Assembly (NCBI GenBank): GCA_028378565.1
Contig: JAONMX010000003.1
Span: 26,548-90,547 of the forward strand
Reading direction: 5' to 3'
DNA length: 64,000 bases
DNA from: Bacteriovoracaceae bacterium
GTDB lineage: Bacteria; Bdellovibrionota; Bacteriovoracia; Bacteriovoracales; Bacteriovoracaceae
Part shown: positions 52,352 through 59,921 of the stretch, piece after piece
Position numbering within the stretch: position 1 is the stretch's first letter
Layout of the letters: the number at the start of each line of letters is the position of its first letter
Program-made: the position numbers and the translations under genes
The notes under the pieces: model-generated
What the model saw: the letters and a program-made list of their open reading frames with translations, nothing else
Database searches by the model: none
Told to the model about the DNA's origin: nothing

Positions 52352-52381
52352 CTGAGTTTTCAGCAACGCTGAAACACTCAG
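52352..52381. promoter_or_regulatory. Inverted repeat CTGAG-T-TTTCAGC-AAC-GCTGAAA-CA-CTCAG in the recombinase-operon leader
   Basis: Direct reading; 12 paired positions. Confidence 0.6.
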
Positions 52382-52436
52382 TTAAAGTTTTCATAACTAA
52401 CTCTTCCATAGATAACTCTTGAATAAGAATAACTCT

Positions 52437-53093
52437 TTATAGAAGACCATTTACGCACCCATGGTCAGGCTCATTATTGACCACTAGTGGGGGTTGAATT
52501 TGCATCCCCACGGTTTTAAATTCCCCCTCCTTAAAGTTTTTTTCAAAATACAGACGGCTTTCTTTAAAATAACGCCCTAATCCTTCCCTTCCTGCTTTCA
52601 CCCAAAAGTCCCAATGCATACCACTCGCAGGAATATCTTTTGAAAGAGGCATATACATTTTATCAATATCAACAACAAGGTAATAAGGAGTTCTGGCCCC
52701 CTCTCGTTCTACTGTTACGAGATGACCCTTTTTCTTTAATGAGCTAATTATTTTTTTAAAGTTTCCTTTTGATGTACCGACCAAACTCGCCATACTCTCT
52801 TGTGATGCGAATGCACCTTTAGGTAAGTTGTTTACCATTCCTAAAATATGAATTAGAGAAACTTTTTCCAATGAAGTAAGGTTTGAGTCATAGAGAAAAG
52901 GAAGAGGAGCTTTATTAAAATAGCGTGTCGGCCCATCATCAACTTTCTTTTTAATTCCCAAAATCTCTCGGAAAACCTTAGGGATTGAGTTTTGATATAT
53001 TTTATTTAAATTCTGACACCACTTTTTTAAAAGCCTATCTTTATTGTAGGAAGAAGACCTATCTTGAAAAAAACTATTTTGGTTATTGCCCAT
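52437..53093 (-). CDS. HTH_36-like DNA-binding / replication-initiator-like protein
   Basis: LPKGAFASQESMASLVGTSKGNFKKIISSLKKKGHLVTVEREGARTPYYLVV. Confidence 0.6.
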   Translation of the reverse strand: MGNNQNSFFQDRSSSYNKDRLLKKWCQNLNKIYQNSIPKVFREILGIKKKVDDGPTRYFNKAPLPFLYDSNLTSLEKVSLIHILGMVNNLPKGAFASQESMASLVGTSKGNFKKIISSLKKKGHLVTVEREGARTPYYLVVDIDKMYMPLSKDIPASGMHWDFWVKAGREGLGRYFKESRLYFEKNFKEGEFKTVGMQIQPPLVVNNEPDHGCVNGLL

Positions 53094-53197
53094 CTGATAT
53101 CACCATCTATTTAAGAAGGTGGTGAAAGATGATAACTTCTATCCAAAGTAGCTACCTTCTATCGACAATTTCCTTCTCACAATTATTATCCTAGCCG

Positions 53198-53211
53198 TGC
53201 AATCGCTTGCA
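53198..53211. promoter_or_regulatory. Element palindrome copy 1: TGCAATCGCTTGCA
   Basis: Three copies of TGCAAWCGCTTGCAT in the element. Confidence 0.75.
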
Positions 53212-53301
53212 TGACTTACACAATATAATTTAATTCGAGTTGGTAATCAGATATTGAAAAAGGTTTTTAAATATCTCGTTATCTATTTGATATTTATAAA
53301 G

Positions 53302-54555
53302 CTAGTCATTGATTTTAAATTCATTTTGATATTGAGATAGGGCTTCGACAAGGCAATCGGGTATTAAACCTATTGATGGGTGGTACAAGCTATTAAGTAG
53401 GAAATAGTCTTCTCTTACAATATCAGAGATAAGTACATCAAAGCCAAACTCATAAGGCAAATGTAAAAAGTTGGAGATGAAGTCTCCAAAGTCCATAAGG
53501 ACTGAATTACTCTCCCGAAGTTTTATCATCTTTGATTTACTTTTTATTTCGTTGTTTTTTGCAGTAATAGTATTGCAATAACTCTTTATTAGCTCTTCAT
53601 TTATTCCTAGTTTCTCCTCCAATATCTCATAAGATTTTTTCTTAGGAGTTAATTTCTTAACTGCACCGATGCGAGACAACCCCTCTAAAGAAAGGTCTTC
53701 TAAGGACAATCCAAATATATTTTTAACTTTTTCACTATCAACGGTATCTCCTCTACTATTTTTATCTATTATATCTTCTAAAGAATATTGAAATTCCGAG
53801 ACTTGCTGAGGTGAGGTATGAAGTCTTTTTGTCTTCTTATTAGAGTTCTTAACCCCATCGAGTACAGACTGAACAAAGCTAGGGTCTAAGCCTTCTTCTC
53901 TAGTCACATTATGAAAAGCTAAGTCTAACTCTTTATTTAGAAATTCACTTTTTAAATATCCTAGTGAATGTGAGAGAAGATATTTCAGAGGTTCGACTTG
54001 AAGTTTAAAGCATAATAATAATTCATGCACAGCAAGTTTGGCCCTCATTCTCAAAAGGCCATCAAAAGCCTCACTGTAAAGTCCTTCACGTAAACTTACA
54101 ATGTTTATATCTTTAGAAAGGTCAGATGCTCCCTTAACAAGATTTCCATCATAGTCACACGGTAAGAAACATAAACTATGGTTCATCTTTCCTCTCATAA
54201 AATCAATAGGGAGGTTTCGATTTTCTAAATAGTGAAAATAACTTTCTTTTCGGACAAGAGATTCCATGTAGAACATAAAAGAAATTGTCCTATCGAAATC
54301 ATCTAACTTGGAGTGAATACTACTATAGATATTTTCATAGATTTTTTTATCGTAGCCATTCTTCCATAATGCCCACAGTCCATTAAACATATCATCGTGT
54401 AAATAGAGTGAGATAATATGAAGTCGATAAAGAATTTCAATCTCATCCGTTTTTGATGGAATTGATAACTCCGTAACTTTTCGAGAATATACAATTGTGA
54501 AATCCTCATCTTCATCATCTAAATATTTTTGAAATTTATTTTTCACAGTTCTCAC
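53302..54555 (-). CDS. Hypothetical protein, element cargo
   Basis: 417-aa ORF, no recognised motif. Confidence 0.55.
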   Translation of the reverse strand: MRTVKNKFQKYLDDEDEDFTIVYSRKVTELSIPSKTDEIEILYRLHIISLYLHDDMFNGLWALWKNGYDKKIYENIYSSIHSKLDDFDRTISFMFYMESLVRKESYFHYLENRNLPIDFMRGKMNHSLCFLPCDYDGNLVKGASDLSKDINIVSLREGLYSEAFDGLLRMRAKLAVHELLLCFKLQVEPLKYLLSHSLGYLKSEFLNKELDLAFHNVTREEGLDPSFVQSVLDGVKNSNKKTKRLHTSPQQVSEFQYSLEDIIDKNSRGDTVDSEKVKNIFGLSLEDLSLEGLSRIGAVKKLTPKKKSYEILEEKLGINEELIKSYCNTITAKNNEIKSKSKMIKLRESNSVLMDFGDFISNFLHLPYEFGFDVLISDIVREDYFLLNSLYHPSIGLIPDCLVEALSQYQNEFKIND

Positions 54556-54642
54556 TTATTATTTATCTAAGACCAATTTAGGTGTTCCAAAAACCTTCGT
54601 CATAGGGACATCTTATAAAGGCCCCATTATGAAACTATATTT

Positions 54643-55059
54643 TTATACAAAAAATTCAATTTCCCCATCGAAAGGTTTTCTTTTCAGGCTTTCAATTCTT
54701 GATTCCCATGTCCCTACATGAATCTCAAGCTGATTATTATCAATGTCTGTAAAATAGAACGACTTTCCTTCGCTAGTATTCTCTGTCCACTCAAAAACAC
54801 CATTATCAAATAGTCGTTTTTTCATTTCATCAAAATCATCTTCACTAACAGTAAAAGCTATATGTTGTTTATCCTTCATTGCTACCGAGTTTTTATTAAG
54901 TGATAAACAATACCAGTCATCTCCTGCAAGAAGATATGCACCTCTTTCCCATTTTACAATTGGTTTTAGACCTAAGATATTTTTGTAGAAGCTGAAGGCT
55001 TTTTCAATGTCATTGCAGTTTATTGTTATATGATTTATTCCAGTTATTTTCATCTTCAC
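54643..55059 (-). CDS. FosA-like glyoxalase-fold thiol transferase
   Basis: GINHITINCNDIEKAFSFYKNILGL, WERGAYLLAGDDWYCLSL, HIAFTVSEDDF, SEGKSFYFTDIDNNQLEIHVGTWESR...KPFDGEIEFF follow the FosA pattern. Confidence 0.75.
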   Translation of the reverse strand: MKMKITGINHITINCNDIEKAFSFYKNILGLKPIVKWERGAYLLAGDDWYCLSLNKNSVAMKDKQHIAFTVSEDDFDEMKKRLFDNGVFEWTENTSEGKSFYFTDIDNNQLEIHVGTWESRIESLKRKPFDGEIEFFV

Positions 55060-55064
55060 CTACA

Positions 55065-55400
55065 TTAATAATTAAACGTTTTCGATGAAGGCAAATTAAC
55101 TCCACCTTCGTACTCTCTTATGATTTCACAAACTTCGACTTTATAGTAGTCATACCATTTTGTTTTTCCTGATTCTTGTGCTTGTAGGTGTTCAATGTTC
55201 TCTTTCCACTTTTTTATATCATTCAATGACTTCCAGTAAGAAATAGAAATCCCTTTACCTGTATCATTCATAACAGAATCAATGGAAACATATCCTCCAT
55301 ACTCAGTAACTAATTGAACCATTTTTTTATTGATTTCTAAATATTCATTGGGAATTGGTAAATCTCTTTGTGTCTTAAAGATAACAGCAAAATGTTTCAT
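55065..55400 (-). CDS. Antibiotic-biosynthesis-monooxygenase-like small protein
   Basis: HFAVIFKTQR, GISISYWKSLNDIKKWKENIEHLQAQESGKTKWYDYYKVEVCEI. Confidence 0.65.
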   Translation of the reverse strand: MKHFAVIFKTQRDLPIPNEYLEINKKMVQLVTEYGGYVSIDSVMNDTGKGISISYWKSLNDIKKWKENIEHLQAQESGKTKWYDYYKVEVCEIIREYEGGVNLPSSKTFNY

Positions 55401-55855
55401 TGAATTTTATACTCCATGTGAGGAAGGAAAATATCTTTCCCAAGTCTTGATTGTACTTTTCCGATTAGCTTTGCTCCTTTCTTTGTATAGAACCCAATGC
55501 TTTTTTCTTCGCCTGCCAATCTAAAATAATCCCATCCCAATTTTTTGGCTTCAATTACCGCTTCATTGAAAAGCAGAGTTCCATAACCAGATTGAATGTG
55601 TTCAGGAGCAATCCAAAGATTATCAAGTCGCTTTTCGTCGGATATAACTTTTAGTGATGCAAAGCCTACTATTTTGTCAGTAACCAGAAGAACTATTACT
55701 GGCCAGCTTTTAATATAGTCGTCATCAATCTTAATATGGGGCCTGCACTTTTCAATAAAAGTTTTGTCATATCCCCAATAGGCTTTTGAGCGTAAAGCCA
55801 ATTCCGATAGAAAATGAGCTTCTTTGGATAATGCTTTTCTTATTGAATGACCCAA
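55397..55855 (-). CDS. GNAT-family N-acetyltransferase
   Basis: GFASLKVISDEKRLDNLWIAPEHIQSGYGTLLFNEAVIEAKKLG. Confidence 0.8.
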   Translation of the reverse strand: MGHSIRKALSKEAHFLSELALRSKAYWGYDKTFIEKCRPHIKIDDDYIKSWPVIVLLVTDKIVGFASLKVISDEKRLDNLWIAPEHIQSGYGTLLFNEAVIEAKKLGWDYFRLAGEEKSIGFYTKKGAKLIGKVQSRLGKDIFLPHMEYKIQ

Positions 55856-55928
55856 AAGACCTCCTGCATATTAATAATTTAAACTGGATTTATTATAGGA
55901 TGTTTCAACTCGGTGAGTCTATGATAAT

Positions 55929-56567
55929 TTACTTAGAAGTTGATACTGCATTGAGCTGATTATTTGCTTCATAATTTTTTTTAAGTATTCGTGATACTGA
56001 GGAGGGACTACATCCTTGGAGTTTTGCAATCGCCCTCACAGATAAGTTGCCCTCTACCGAAAGAGCAATAATGCTCTCATGAGATATAGTTCGTTTACGA
56101 CCAAGTTGAATGCCTTTGGCCTTGCAGTTTTCAAGACCTTGCTTCGTTTTCTCCGAAATCATTTCACGTTCCATCTGACTGACAGCTCCTAGAACAGCAA
56201 TGATTAATCTCCCGTAAGAACTGTTCACAGAAAAGTTCTCAGATATAGAGGTAAATTCAATTTGATAGTATTGAAACTCTTCAACAAGCTCTAAAAGTTG
56301 TTTTAAGGAGCGTGATATACGACTTAGGTTGGGTGTAATTATTTGAGCTACACGCTCTTCACGAACGTCTGCCATCAATTTATCAAGCTCTGGCCTACTT
56401 GTTAGCTTTCCTGAGTAATTGAAGTCAGAAAATATCTTATAGTTCTCAATATTGTGATATTCACAGTATTTCTTGAGAAGTCTTTTTTGAGTTTGCAATC
56501 CGTTTGCTTGATGTTTCGTACTAGTCCGACAGTACAAGGCCACATACTTTGAGCATTGTTCCTTCAT
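55929..56567 (-). CDS. Small serine resolvase/invertase
   Basis: VALYCRTSTKHQANGLQTQKRLL, SRPELDKLMADVREERVAQIITPNLSRISRSLKQLLEL, GAVSQMEREMISEKTKQGLENCKAKG, C-terminal HTH LSVRAIAKLQGCSPSSVSRIL. Confidence 0.92.
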   Translation of the reverse strand: MKEQCSKYVALYCRTSTKHQANGLQTQKRLLKKYCEYHNIENYKIFSDFNYSGKLTSRPELDKLMADVREERVAQIITPNLSRISRSLKQLLELVEEFQYYQIEFTSISENFSVNSSYGRLIIAVLGAVSQMEREMISEKTKQGLENCKAKGIQLGRKRTISHESIIALSVEGNLSVRAIAKLQGCSPSSVSRILKKNYEANNQLNAVSTSK

Positions 56568-56596
56568 GGTGCTATTTTAACACACTTAGCAATACA

Positions 56597-56609
56597 TTTG
56601 TAGTACAAA
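56597..56609. promoter_or_regulatory. Palindrome TTTGTA-G-TACAAA in the divergent resolvase/RHH intergenic region
   Basis: Perfect 6+1+6 inverted repeat; nested in ACACTT...AAGTGT. Confidence 0.55.
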
Positions 56610-56662
56610 GTGTCCTACATTTGCAACACATCGTAATTAGGCCTACTCTATAACTAATTTAT

Positions 56663-56887
56663 ATGAGCAAAGAGGAAGTTATGGCCAAAAAGAAAGGCAA
56701 CCTATCGAAACTTAAACCTGTTAAATACACAATTCCAATAAAGGCAGAGAATGATGACAGTCTTAGCATTAGGCTTCCAAGTTCGCTCAAGGAACGTCTT
56801 GAGTCTTTTGCTGAAGACAATGAGGTAAAGGCCAATGCTCTTGTAAGACATATATTGGAGCAGTTTCTTGATGCCCAAAATGCTTAA
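56663..56887 (+). CDS. Ribbon-helix-helix (CopG/Arc-like) protein
   Basis: LSIRLPSSLKERLESFAEDNEVKANALVRHILEQFLD. Confidence 0.75.
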   Translation: MSKEEVMAKKKGNLSKLKPVKYTIPIKAENDDSLSIRLPSSLKERLESFAEDNEVKANALVRHILEQFLDAQNA

Positions 56888-56986
56888 CTGGCAGAAATGG
56901 AGTTTCAAAAACATTTTAACTTATTGATACCTCGTCGATATTTAGCCGTTTAACACACTGTCATCTTGAGAACGTCGCAACATTTT

Positions 56987-57042
56987 TACATTTTCCTCAT
57001 GTAAAATTACATTTTCCTCGAACTAAAATACATTTTCTAACC
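56987..57042. repeat. Three iteron-like repeats TACATTTTC(C) at 21-bp periodicity
   Basis: TACATTTTCCTC at 56987, TACATTTTCCTC at 57008, TACATTTTCT at 57029; first copy in a TTTTACAT-N7-ATGTAAAA inverted repeat. Confidence 0.65.
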
Positions 57043-57186
57043 TTTTTACTTTTCAGCTTCTCATGCTGAAACAACGAGAGTCGCCTCTACCAAATACATC
57101 CAAGCGTTTTTGAGTGAAATGCACTAATTTAGATTATTGATTTATTTGTTTTTCCAAATCACTCAGTGTCCAATTAACAGCACACT

Positions 57187-57651
57187 TTAGATTCTGATAA
57201 CATCACTATCAATTTCTACTATTTTCCCTTTGGCCTCCGCTAAGGTGATTCGACTTGAGTTAGAATGAAACCAATCAACAAATTGACGTTGCTTTTCATC
57301 TTCCATTATTTGGTAATCATAAAATCGTAAGAGTTTCTTCCACATTCTAAATTCAGTAAGAGTTACTTTATCCATTACCCTTGTCCCAAGTATCTTTTTT
57401 GCTTCATCCTGTGGCTTCCCCTCAATTGCCTCCCATGCTTCATGTACCTCAGGGATAGCTTGGCTTAATCTATAAAAGCTACTTCTATTTTGAAAACCTA
57501 AGAAACGAGCGACTTGCTTTTTGTTTCCCTTGCAAAAATTAATGGCGTTATTCAACTCTCTCGCCACTGCGATTGTTACTCTGCAAGACCCACAAGTTTT
57601 TTTTCCATGGTTGTTTTTTGTCTGACATCTACGGCAATACGGATAAATCAT
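57187..57651 (-). CDS. Putative zinc-ribbon plus HTH DNA-binding protein
   Basis: Start reassigned to ATG 57651 with AAAAGGAGAAGCA upstream; MIYPYCRRCQTKNNHGKKTCGSC, HTH-like NKKQVARFLGFQNRSSFYRLSQA. Confidence 0.6.
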   Translation of the reverse strand: MIYPYCRRCQTKNNHGKKTCGSCRVTIAVARELNNAINFCKGNKKQVARFLGFQNRSSFYRLSQAIPEVHEAWEAIEGKPQDEAKKILGTRVMDKVTLTEFRMWKKLLRFYDYQIMEDEKQRQFVDWFHSNSSRITLAEAKGKIVEIDSDVIRI

Positions 57652-57753
57652 TGCTTCTCCTTTTATTTGATTTGTTCGGATAAATATTACGATGACTTTG
57701 AAGGCAGGTGGTATTTTTGCATAAGTGCTGAAGAACACAGCAGGAGTTTCGTA

Positions 57754-57767
57754 TGCAAGCGTTTGCA
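57754..57767. promoter_or_regulatory. Element palindrome copy 2: TGCAAGCGTTTGCA, overlapping a larger TCGTATGC...GCATACGA repeat
   Basis: Minus-strand reading TGCAAACGCTTGCAT; one mismatch to copies 1 and 3. Confidence 0.75.
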
Positions 57768-57855
57768 TGGCATACGAGGAGAGAAATCACTTAAACAAGT
57801 ATAGTTTTTATGATACGACTAGTCGAACAAAGATATTTATTAAGGACACTAAATA

Positions 57856-58338
57856 ATGATTGAACTTATTAAAGAGTCGAAACCGGTTATTGAAATTCTA
57901 TCGGCATTACTTGCACCATTTTTGGCAGTGTGGGCACTGTACTTTACAAGAAGGCAACACAAACTAGATTCTCAAAAATTTAAACTAGACTTATATGACC
58001 GTCGCTTTAAAGTTTTTGAAGAGATAAAGAAGTTTTTATCTGGAATTATAAGAGATGGTAAAACTGACCACAAACAATTATTAAATATGCTTCACCAGAC
58101 TAATGAGGCCATATTCTTGTTTGATGATGAAATAAGTAATTACATTAAAGAACTATACGAAAAGGGATTAGATTTTGTATTGATTGATAAAAAAGTGAAT
58201 GGAGAAGCTCCTATTCCCGATTATGAAGACAGAAATGTTCTAATTGAAAAGAGTTCTGAATATCTGAAATTTTATGGCAATCAATTTGATATAAGTAGAG
58301 ATAAGTTTCTAAAATATTTAAAATTTGAAAAGTTGTAA
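57856..58338 (+). CDS. Single-TM hypothetical protein
   Basis: N-terminal hydrophobic segment VIEILSALLAPFLAVWALYF. Confidence 0.5.
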   Translation: MIELIKESKPVIEILSALLAPFLAVWALYFTRRQHKLDSQKFKLDLYDRRFKVFEEIKKFLSGIIRDGKTDHKQLLNMLHQTNEAIFLFDDEISNYIKELYEKGLDFVLIDKKVNGEAPIPDYEDRNVLIEKSSEYLKFYGNQFDISRDKFLKYLKFEKL

Positions 58339-59080
58339 GGATAGTAATGTGAAATATTTTTTAGTTCTACTTTGTTTATTTTCAAATAATGCACTTGCTC
58401 TAATAAATGCAAAGAAGATTACTTCTAATTTTCCTGTAGTTAAAATTCAGTTTAAGAATGGGTCACATATTTGTTCGGGAACATTTATTGATAATTATAC
58501 CATTTTAACTGCGGGCCACTGTGTCAGCGATAAAAAAACATGGAAAGGGTTTTCGTTAGACATAGAATCAGTCACTAACTCCAATGGAGAAAAACTAGAT
58601 ATAAAACATATTAAAAATATTCCTCATCCTAAATATGAATCACATTGGTATGGCAATCGCAGTGATGTAGGAATCATAAAAACTAGTCATTATAACTTTG
58701 ATGGAGTATTTCCAAAACTTGCATCAATTAGTACAAAAGTTGGCGAAGTTGGAACTCTTTACGCCTGCGGAAGAATCGACCTGAATAATAAAGAAAGAGC
58801 TTGCTTAGAGGGAGTAAATAATTATGGAACTTTCTTAGGTCAAATCGTTGTTTGGGGTGAGTCTGTAAATAAAGAGAATCGAGGGCACAATGTATCAGTT
58901 GCACCAAATGACTCTGGTGGATGTTTAATAGATAAGAATACAAATCAACTAATTGGAGTTCTTTGGGGAGCTTGGGCCCCACTTCTCTATAAAACTAAAT
59001 TTAGTGCCCCTAGTATTATCACATCATTATTTAATGAAGAAAATTTAAAGTTTGTTCAACGAAATATGGGAAAATTGTGA
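58325..59080 (+). CDS. Secreted trypsin-like (S1) serine protease
   Basis: CSGTFIDNYTILTAGHCV, RSDVGII, NDSGGCLID catalytic triad context; signal peptide. Confidence 0.82.
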   Translation: MKSCKDSNVKYFLVLLCLFSNNALALINAKKITSNFPVVKIQFKNGSHICSGTFIDNYTILTAGHCVSDKKTWKGFSLDIESVTNSNGEKLDIKHIKNIPHPKYESHWYGNRSDVGIIKTSHYNFDGVFPKLASISTKVGEVGTLYACGRIDLNNKERACLEGVNNYGTFLGQIVVWGESVNKENRGHNVSVAPNDSGGCLIDKNTNQLIGVLWGAWAPLLYKTKFSAPSIITSLFNEENLKFVQRNMGKL

Positions 59081-59724
59081 AAAAATTAATTATCTTTGAT
59101 TGTGACGGTACGCTAGTTGATAGTGAAGTTATTGCGACACAAGTTTTTACAGCTTACTGGGCTACCCATGGGGTTGTTATGACTGAAACTGAATTTAAGG
59201 AAAAGTTCATTGGTACAGGTAGTAACGCACCAGTCGTAATCGAGAATTTATCCAAAATGCCAGCTCATGCCGATGAAGAAGGCGATGCCTTGTTGGACGA
59301 AGCTCTTTCAAAATATCTCACTGCAGTTGATGGAATATCAACTCTATTGTCTTCATTGAATTTTGAAATGTGTGTAGCTTCAAATAGTTCGTTAAAGTAT
59401 GTGAAAAAAGCTCTTATAAAAACAAAGCTCACTTCTTACTTCGGTGAGAAGGTTTTCAGCTCAGAACAAGTTGATAATCCTAAACCCGCACCAGACCTTT
59501 TTATTCATGCTTCTTCAGTATGTGGTTATCAAATCGAAGATTGTATTGTTGTTGAAGACAGTGTCTCAGGTGTTAGGGCCGCACAGAATGCCAATATGAA
59601 GGTGATTGGGTTTTCAGGAGCTGGCCACTTTATTCCATCCCTTGAAGAAAAACTCAAAGCTGTAAATCCAGATTGGTTTTGTTCAACTACAAGTGAGTTG
59701 CATGAATTGTTGAACTCATTTTAA
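59077..59724 (+). CDS. HAD-IA phosphatase (beta-PGM/YieH-like)
   Basis: LIIFDCDGTLVDSE, CVASNSSLKYVKKAL, KPAPDLF, VVEDSVSGVRAAQNANMKVIGF. Confidence 0.88.
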   Translation: MKKLIIFDCDGTLVDSEVIATQVFTAYWATHGVVMTETEFKEKFIGTGSNAPVVIENLSKMPAHADEEGDALLDEALSKYLTAVDGISTLLSSLNFEMCVASNSSLKYVKKALIKTKLTSYFGEKVFSSEQVDNPKPAPDLFIHASSVCGYQIEDCIVVEDSVSGVRAAQNANMKVIGFSGAGHFIPSLEEKLKAVNPDWFCSTTSELHELLNSF

Positions 59725-59801
59725 TAATCAGTCGTAATCGGCAAAGAAATGAATTAGTTGGAACTCGTGGTAGCTTTTGTGTTGAATAAGCTGACCTTTA
59801 T

Positions 59802-59815
59802 GCAATCGCTTGCAT
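59802..59815. promoter_or_regulatory. Element palindrome copy 3: TGCAATCGCTTGCA
   Basis: Identical to copy 1; downstream AT-rich sequence also partly similar (CTTA..ATAATTTAA..CG). Confidence 0.75.
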
Positions 59816-59921
59816 TGCCACTTAATTAATAATTTAAGCTCGTGATAAAATCTACCTATATATGAACCAACATTAAGAAACACAAACGTCTTAATGACAA
59901 TCTACAGGCTTAAAATGGGAG

